Shown piece by piece: positions 55,070-64,000 of a stretch of 64,000 bases of DNA (its first letter is position 1; the number at the start of each line of letters is the position of its first letter). The notes beneath the pieces were generated by a model. The model was not told the origin of the DNA, searched no databases, and saw only the letters and a program-made list of their open reading frames with translations. Where the stretch lies: the NCBI GenBank assembly GCA_964023205.1, contig OZ026842.1:37711501-37775500 (forward strand), written 5' to 3'. A program made the translations under genes and the position numbers. This DNA comes from Lutraria lutraria (Eukaryota > Mollusca > Bivalvia > Venerida > Mactridae).

Positions 55070-58000
55070 TTAAGGGAATTATTCCTGCCATATTTATTTA
55101 CATGTTTGAAACCTAAATATTGATTTAATACCCTAATAAATGAGGTAATGAGAGATGTTCATTGTTTGTCAACTACAAAGTTTGATCAAATGACCTATTT
55201 AATGACCCTTTAGAATGTGCATTAATTGTAAACATACATTTATTAAAATTATTACTTCAATATTTTTGTTTTACATATTTTAATGCCAAATTATGATTGA
55301 AAATCATAATAAATGACCTCATATATTGTTCATTGATTATTTTATGAACTTATATAATGTGCATAAATTGTATATAGATATTTAAGGGAATTATTACTGC
55401 CATATTTATTTACATGTTTGAAACCTAAATATTGATTTAATACCCTAATAAATGAGGTAATGAGAGATGTTCATTGTTTGTCAACTACAAAGTTTGATCA
55501 AATGACCTATTTAATGACCCTTTAGAATGTGCATTAATTGTAAACATACATTTATTAAAATCATTACTTCAATATTTTTGTTTTATATATTTTTAATGCC
55601 AAATTATGATTGAAAATCATAATAAATGACCTGATATATTTTTCATTGATTATTTTATGCACTTATATAATGTGCATGAATTTTATATAGATATTAAAGA
55701 GAATTATTCCTGCCATATTTATTTACATGTTTGAAACCTAAATATTGATTTAATACCCTAATAAATGTGGTTATGAGATGTTCATTGTTTGTCAACTACA
55801 AATTTTGATCAAATGACCTATTTAATGACCCTTAAGAATGTGCATTAATTGTAAACATACATTTATTAAAATTATAGCTTCAATATTTTTGTTTTATATA
55901 TTTTAATGCCAAATTATGATAGAAAATCATAATAAATGACCTCATATATTGTACATTGATTATTTTATGAACTTATATAATGTACATGAATTTTATATAG
56001 ATATTAAAGAGAATTATTCCTGCCATATTTATTTACATGTTTGAAACCTAAATATTGATTTAATACCCTAATAAATGAGGTTATGAGATGTTCATTGTTT
56101 GTCAACTACAAATATTTATCAAATTACCTATTTAATGACCCTTTAGAATGTGCATAAATTGAAAACATACATTTATTAAAATAATTGCTAAAATATTTTT
56201 GTTTACATATTTTAATGCCAAATTATGATTGAAAATCATAATAAATGACCTCATATATTGTTCATTTATTATTTTATGAAGTTTTATAATGTGCATGAAT
56301 TTTATATAGATAATAAAGGGAATTATTCCTGTCATATTTATTTACATGTTTGAAACCTAAATATTGATTTAATACCCTAATAAATGTGGTTATGAGATGT
56401 TCATTGTTTGTCAACTACAAATTTTTATCAAATGACCTATTCAATGACCCTTTAGAATGTGCATTAATTGTAAACATACATTTATTAAAATTATTACTTC
56501 AATATTTTTGTTTTATATATTTTTAATGCCAAATTATGATTGAAAATCATAATAAATGACCTGATATATTTTTCATTGATTATTTTATGAACTTATATAA
56601 TGTGCATGAATTTTATATAGATATTAAAGAGAATTATTCCTGCCATATTTATTTACATGTTTGAAACCTAAATATTGATTTAATACCCTAATAAATGAGG
56701 TTATGAGATGTTCATTGTTTGTCAACTACAAATTTTTATCAAATTACCTATTTAATGACCCTTTAGAATGTGCATAAATTGTAAACATACATTTATTAAA
56801 ATTATTGCTTGAATATTTTTGTTTTACATATTTTAATGCCAAATTATGATTGAAAATCATAATAAATGACCTGATATACTTTTCATTGATTATTTTATGA
56901 ACTTATATAATGTGCATGAATTTTATATAGATATTAAAGAGAATTATTCCTGCCATATTTATTTACATGTTTGAAACCTAAATATTGATTTAATACCCTA
57001 ATAAATGTGGTTATGAGATGTTCATTGTTTGTCAACTACAAATTTTGATCAAATGACCTATTCAATGACCCTTTAGAATGTGCATTAATTGTAAACATAC
57101 ATTTATTAAAATTATTACTGCAATATTTTTGTTTTATATATTTTTAATGCCAAATTATGATTGAAAATCATAATAAATGACCTGATATATTTTTCATTGA
57201 TTATTTTATGAACTTATATAATGTGCATGAATTTTATATAGATATTAAAGAGAATTATTCCTGCCATATTTATTTACATGTTTGAAACCTAAATATTGAT
57301 TTAATACCCTAATAAATGTGGTTATGAGATGTTCATTGTTTGTCAACTACAAATTTTTATCAAATGACCTATTCAATGACCCTTTAGAATGTGCATTAAT
57401 TGTAAACATACATTTATTAAAATTATTGCTTCAATATTTTTGTTTTACATATTTTAATGCCAAATTATGATTGAAAATCATAATAAATGACCTCATATAT
57501 TGTTCATTGATTATTTTATGAACTTATATAATGTGCATAAATTTTATATATATATTTAAGGGAATTATTCCTGCCATATTTATTTACATGTTTGAAACCT
57601 AAATATTGATTTAATACCCTAATAAATGAGGTTATGAGAGATGTTCATTGTTTGTCAACTACTAAAATTTGATCAAATGACCTCTTTAATGACCCTTTAG
57701 AATGTGCATAAATTGTAAACATACATTTATTAAAATAATTGCTAAAATATTTTTGTTTACATATTTTAATGCCAAATTATGATTGAAAATCATAATAAAT
57801 GACCTCATATATTGTTCATTGATTATTTTATGAAGTTTTATAATGTGCATGAATTTTATATAGATAATAAAGGGAATTATTCCTGTCATATTTATTTACA
57901 TGTTTGAAAGCTAAATATTGATTTAATACCCTAATAAATGAGGTTATGAGATGTTCATTGTTTGTCAACTACAAAGTTTGATCAAATGACCTATTTAATG

Positions 58001-61000
58001 ACCCTTTAGAATGTGCATTAATTGTAAACATACATTTATTAAAATTATTGCTTCAATATTTTTGTTTTACATATTTTAATGCCAAATTATGATTCAAAAA
58101 ATCATAATAAATGACCTCATATATTGTTCATTGATTATTTTATGAACTTATATAATGTGCATAAATTTTATATATATATTTAAGGGAATTATTCCTGCCA
58201 TATTTATTTACATGTTTGAAACCTAAATATTGATTTAATACCCTAATAAATGAGGTTATGAGAGATGTTCATTGTTTGTCAACTACTAAAATTTGATCAA
58301 ATGACCTCTTTAATGACCCTTTAGAATGTGCATTAATTGTAAACATACATTTATTAAAATTATTACTTCAATATTTTTGTTTTATATATTTTAATGCCAA
58401 ATTATGATAGAAAATCATAATAAATGTCCTCATATATCGTTCATTGATTATTTTATGAACTTATATAATGTGCATGAATTTTATATAGATATTAAAGAGA
58501 ATTATTCCTGCCATATTTATTTACATGTTTGAAACCTAAATATTGATTTAATACCCTAATAAATGTGGTTATGAGATGTTCATTGTTTGTCAACTACAAA
58601 TATTTATCAAATTACCTATTTAATGACCCTTTAGAATGTGCATAAATTGAAAACATACATTTATTAAAATAATTGCTAAAATATTTTTGTTTACATATTT
58701 TAATGCCAAATTATGATTGAAAATCATAATAAATGACCTCATATATTGTTCATTGATTATTTTATGAAGTTTTATAATGTGCATGAATTTTATATAGATA
58801 ATAAAGGGAATTATTCCTGTCATATTTATTTACATGTTTGAAACCTAAATATTGATTTAATACCCTAATAAATGAGGTTATGAGATGTTCATTGTTTGTC
58901 AACTACAAAGTTTGATCAAATGACCTATTTACTGACCCTTTAGAATTTGCATTAATTGTAAACATACATTTATTAAAATTATTACTTCAATATTTTTGTT
59001 TTATATATTTTTAATGCCAAATTATGATTGAAAATCATAATAAATGACCTGATATATTTTTCATTGATTATTTTATGAACTTATATAATGTGCACGAATT
59101 TTATATAAATATTAAAGAGAATTATTCATGCCATATTTATTTACATGTTTGAAACCTAAATATTGATTTAATACCCTAATAAATGTGGTTATGAGATGTT
59201 CATTGTTTGTCAACTACAAATTTTGATCAAATGACCTATTTAATGACCCTTAAGAATGTGCATTAATTGTAAACATACATTTATTAAAATTATAGCTTCA
59301 ATATTTTTGTTTTATATATTTTAATGCCAAATTATGATTGAAAATCATAATAAATGACCTCATATATTGTTCATTGATTATTTTATGAACTTATATAATG
59401 TGCATAAATTGTATATAGATATTTAAGGGAATTATTACTGCCATATTTATTTACATGTTTGAAACCTAAATATTGATTTAATACCCTAATAAATGAGGTT
59501 ATGAGATGTTCATTGTTTGTCAACTACAAATTTTTATCAAATTACCTATTTAATGACCCTTTAGAATGTGCATTAATTGTAAACATACATTTATTAAAAT
59601 TATTACTTCAATATTTTTGTTTTATATATTTTTAATGCCAAATTATGATTGAAAATCATAATAAATGACCTGATATATTTTTCATTGATTATTTTATGAA
59701 CCTATATAATGTGCATGAATTTTATATAGATATTAAAGAGAATTATTCCTGCCATATTTATTTACATGTTTGAAACCAAAATATTGATTTAATACCCTAA
59801 TAAATGAGGTTATGAGATGTTCATTGTTTGTCAACTACAAATTTTTATCAAATTACCTATTTAATGACCCTTTAGAATGTGAATAAATTGTAAACATACA
59901 TTTATTAAAATTATTACTTCAATATTTTTGTTTTATATATTTTTAACGCCAAATTATGATTGAAAATCATAATAAATGACCTCATATATTTTTCATTGAT
60001 TATATTCTGAACTTATATAATGTGCATGAATTTTATATAGATATTAAAGAGAATTATTCCTGCCATATTTATTTACATATTTGAAACCTAAATATTGATT
60101 TAATACCCTAATAAATGTTGTTATGAGATGTTCATTGTTTGTCAACTACACATTTTGATCAAATGACCTATTTAATGACCCTTAAGAATGTGCATTAATT
60201 GTAAACATACATTTATTAAAATTATTGCTTCAATATTTTTGTTTTATATATTTTAATGCCAAATTATGATAGAAAATCATAATAAATGACCTCATATATT
60301 GTTCATTGATTATTTTATGAACTTATATAATGTGCATAAATTTTATATATATATTTAAGGGAATTATTCCTGCCATATTTATTTACATGTTTGAAACCTA
60401 AATATTGATTTAATACCCTAATAAATGAGGTTATGAGAGATGTTCATTGTTTGTCAACTACTAAAATTTGATCAAATGACCTCTTTAATGACCCTTTAGA
60501 ATGTGCATTAATTGTAAACATACATTTATTAAAATTATTACTTCAATATTTTTGTTTTATATATTTTAATGCCAAATTATGATAGAAAATCATAATAAAT
60601 GTCCTCATATATCGTACATTGATTATTTTATGAACTTATATAATGTGCATGAATTTTATATAGATATTAAAGAGAATTATTCCTGCCATATTTATTTACA
60701 TGTTTGAAACCTAAATATTGATTTAATACCCTAATAAATGAGGTAATGAGATGTTCATTGTTTGTCAACTACAAAGTTTGATCAAATTACCTATTTAATG
60801 ACCCTTTAGAATGTGCATTAATTGTAAACATACATTTATTAAAATTATTGCTTCAATATTTTTGTTTTACATATTTTAATGCCAAATTATGATTGAAAAT
60901 CATAATAAATGACCTCATATATTGTTCATTGATTATTTTATGAACTTATATAATGTGCATAAATTGTATATAGATATTTAAGGGAATTATTACTGCCATA

Positions 61001-64000
61001 TTTATTTACATGTTTGAAACCTAAATATTGATTTAATACCCTAATAAATGAGGTTATGAGATGTTCATTGTTTGTCAACTACAAATTTTGATCAAATGAC
61101 CTATTCAATGACCCTTTAGAATGTGCATTAATTGTAAACATACATTTATTAAAATTATTACTGCAATATTTTTGTTTTATATATTTTTAATGCCAAATTA
61201 TGATTGAAAATCATAATAAATGACCTGATATATTTTTCATTGATTATTTTATGAACTTATATAATGTGCATGAATTTTATATAGATATTAAAGAGAATTA
61301 TTCCTGCCATATTTATTTACATGTTTGAAACCTAAATATTGATTTAATACCCTAATAAATGTGGTTATGAGATGTTCATTGTTTGTCAACTACAAATTTT
61401 TATCAAATGACCTATTCAATGACCCTTTAGAATGTGCATTAATTGTAAACATACATTTATTAAAATTATTGCTTCAATATTTTTGTTTTACATATTTTAA
61501 TGCCAAATTATGATTGAAAATCATAATAAATGACCTCATATATTGTTCATTGATTATTTTATGAACTTATATAATGTGCATAAATTTTATATATATATTT
61601 AAGGGAATTATTCCTGCCATATTTATTTACATGTTTGAAACCTAAATATTGATTTAATACCCTAATAAATGAGGTTATGAGAGATGTTCATTGTTTGTCA
61701 ACTACTAAAATTTGATCAAATGACCTCTTTAATGACCCTTTAGAATGTGCATTAATTGTAAACATACATTTATTAAAATTATTACTTCAATATTTTTGTT
61801 TTATATATTTTAATGCCAAATTATGATAGAAAATCATAATAAATGACCTCATATATTGTTCATTGATTATTTTATGAACTTATATAATGTGCATGAATTT
61901 TATATAGATATTAAAGAGAATTATTCCTGCCATATTTATTTACATGTTTGAAACCTAAATATTGATTTAATACCCTAATAAATGAGGTTATGAGATGTTC
62001 ATTGTTTGTCAACTACAAATATTTATCAAATTACCTATTTAATGACCCTTTAGAATGTGCATAAATTGTAAACATACATTTATTAAAATAATTGCTAAAA
62101 TATTTTTGTTTACATATTTTAATGCCAAATTATGATTGAAAATCATAATAAATGACCTCATATATTGTTCATTGATTATTTTATGAAGTTTTATAATGTG
62201 CATGAATTTTATATAGATAATAAAGGGAATTATTCCTGTCATATTTATTTACATGTTTGAAAGCTAAATATTGATTTAATACCCTAATAAATGAGGTTAT
62301 GAGATGTTCATTGTTTGTCAACTACAAAGTTTGATCAAATGACCTATTTAATGACCCTTTAGAATGTGCATTAATTGTAAACATACATTTATTAAAATTA
62401 TTGCTTCAATATTTTTGTTTTACATATTTTAATGCCAAATTATGATTCAAAAAATCATAATAAATGACCTCATATATTGTTCATTGATTATTTTATGAAC
62501 TTATATAATGTGCATAAATTTTATATATATATTTAAGGGAATTATTCCTGCCATATTTATTTACATGTTTGAAACCTAAATATTGATTTAATACCCTAAT
62601 AAATGAGGTTATGAGAGATGTTCATTGTTTGTCAACTACTAAAATTTGATCAAATGACCTCTTTAATGACCCTTTAGAATGTGCATTAATTGTAAACATA
62701 CATTTATTAAAATTATTACTTCAATATTTTTGTTTTATATATTTTAATGCCAAATTATGATAGAAAATCATAATAAATGTCCTCATATATCGTTCATTGA
62801 TTATTTTATGAACTTATATAATGTGCATGAATTTTATATAGATATTAAAGAGAATTATTCCTGCCATATTTATTTACATGTTTGAAACCTAAATATTGAT
62901 TTAATACCCTAATAAATGTGGTTATGAGATGTTCATTGTTTGTCAACTACAAATATTTATCAAATTACCTATTTAATGACCCTTTAGAATGTGCATAAAT
63001 TGAAAACATACATTTATTAAAATAATTGCTAAAATATTTTTGTTTACATATTTTAATGCCAAATTATGATTGAAAATCATAATAAATGACCTCATATATT
63101 GTTCATTGATTATTTTATGAAGTTTTATAATGTGCATGAATTTTATATAGATAATAAAGGGAATTATTCCTGTCATATTTATTTACATGTTTGAAACCTA
63201 AATATTGATTTAATACCCTAATAAATGAGGTTATGAGATGTTCATTGTTTGTCAACTACAAAGTTTGATCAAATGACCTATTTACTGACCCTTTAGAATT
63301 TGCATTAATTGTAAACATACATTTATTAAAATTATTACTTCAATATTTTTGTTTTATATATTTTTAATGCCAAATTATGATTGAAAATCATAATAAATGA
63401 CCTGATATATTTTTCATTGATTATTTTATGAACTTATATAATGTGCACGAATTTTATATAAATATTAAAGAGAATTATTCATGCCATATTTATTTACATG
63501 TTTGAAACCTAAATATTGATTTAATACCCTAATAAATGTGGTTATGAGATGTTCATTGTTTGTCAACTACAAATTTTGATCAAATGACCTATTTAATGAC
63601 CCTTAAGAATGTGCATTAATTGTAAACATACATTTATTAAAATTATAGCTTCAATATTTTTGTTTTATATATTTTAATGCCAAATTATGATTGAAAATCA
63701 TAATAAATGACCTCATATATTGTTCATTGATTATTTTATGAACTTATATAATGTGCATAAATTGTATATAGATATTTAAGGGAATTATTACTGCCATATT
63801 TATTTACATGTTTGAAACCTAAATATTGATTTAATACCCTAATAAATGAGGTTATGAGATGTTCATTGTTTGTCAACTACAAATTTTTATCAAATTACCT
63901 ATTTAATGACCCTTTAGAATGTGCATTAATTGTAAACATACATTTATTAAAATTATTACTTCAATATTTTTGTTTTATATATTTTTAATGCCAAATTATG
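55070..64000. repeat. Satellite array, block 3 (310 bp monomer)
   Basis: Satellite resumes in phase after the 334 bp element and runs off the window, about 29 monomers. It contains no gene or other insert. It carries the highest density of private point changes (for example TTTGCATTAATT near 58948, CATATTTGAAACC near 60077 and ATTCTGAAC near 60004). These are shared with about 50-53 kb, showing that the blocks amplified after those mutations arose. Confidence 0.97.
57686..64000. repeat. Higher-order repeat with 4353 bp offset, running off the window
   Basis: 57,686-59,647 recurs at 62,039-64,000 with an offset of 4353 bp (14 monomers). Marks include the expanded hairpin loop (58086 and 62439), TTTACTGACC (about 58930 and 63283) and ATTCATGCC (about 59124 and 63477). 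The second copy continues beyond the window. With 49.9 kb this makes three copies of the same block. Confidence 0.85.

Larger units (their letters stand above)
49887..60847. repeat. Higher-order repeat with 7799 bp offset, spanning the small element
   Basis: About 49,887-53,048 recurs at 57,686-60,847. Shared rare marks include the expanded hairpin loop (50287 and 58086), TGTCCTCATATATCG (about 50627 and 58426), TTTACTGACC (about 51131 and 58930), ATTCATGCC (about 51325 and 59124), ATTCTGAACTT (about 52205 and 60004) and TTAACGCC (about 52145 and 59944). The pair flanks the 334 bp element at 54736, which has no partner in the other copy. The upstream monomer present at 49577 is missing before the second copy but present before the third (61.7 kb). 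Confidence 0.85.

Noticed and set aside
1..64000. CRISPR-like regular repetition
   Set aside because: Units are 310 bp with no short repeat/unique spacer alternation. All inter-landmark sequence is itself repeated, and there are no cas genes.
1..64000. Mitochondrial or plastid control region because of high A+T
   Set aside because: There are no organellar genes, tRNAs or rRNAs in 64 kb, and higher-order tandem structure on this scale fits nuclear satellite.
1..64000. CENP-B-box-like motif in the monomer
   Set aside because: The CENP-B box needs TTCG and CGGG cores, and the monomer consensus contains no CG dinucleotide.

Overview
The window is almost entirely one eukaryotic satellite DNA. 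A CpG-free, very A+T-rich monomer of about 310 bp (about 77% A+T by hand count of one monomer) is repeated head to tail roughly 178 times. It fills all of 1-64000 except three insertions: two copies of a 4.2 kb non-satellite segment (7393-11604 and 12856-17065) and one 334 bp element with terminal inverted repeats (54736-55069). No intact protein gene, rRNA, tRNA or CRISPR array is supported. The satellite architecture and the kind of gene relic carried by the insert suggest an invertebrate nuclear genome. A mollusc or cnidarian-like marine animal is my guess, based only on remembered homology of the relic.

Layout: 1-7392 is satellite with a nine- to twelve-monomer higher-order duplication. 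6695-17618 is a tandem duplication with a 5463 bp period; each unit holds the 4.2 kb insert plus about four satellite monomers. 17066-54735 is uninterrupted satellite with nested higher-order repeats of about 2483, 3103, 4517 and 7172 bp. 54736-55069 is the small element. 55070-64000 is satellite whose order repeats that of about 49.9-53.0 kb (offset 7799) and then repeats itself (offset 4353).

The 310 bp monomer is itself an old dimer. Its two halves, about 142 and 168 bp, both start at an AATGTGCAT box and can be aligned along their length. Five shortened 168 bp monomers look like deletions between the two boxes. Each monomer also carries a perfect 9 bp-arm hairpin, and five monomers carry that hairpin in inverted orientation.

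The 4.2 kb insert is not coding today. Read in three frames on the + strand, 8587-10252 (and 14050-15715) is a heavily decayed relic of a large protein. It has recognisable blocks in collinear order, broken by more than a dozen stops and at least five frame changes. I recall these blocks from a multicopy family of uncharacterised proteins in marine invertebrates. The two inserts appear identical apart from a poly-G run, so the duplication is either very young or an assembly artefact. Nothing here works as a pathway; the biology is repeat amplification, unequal exchange and insertion into a satellite array.
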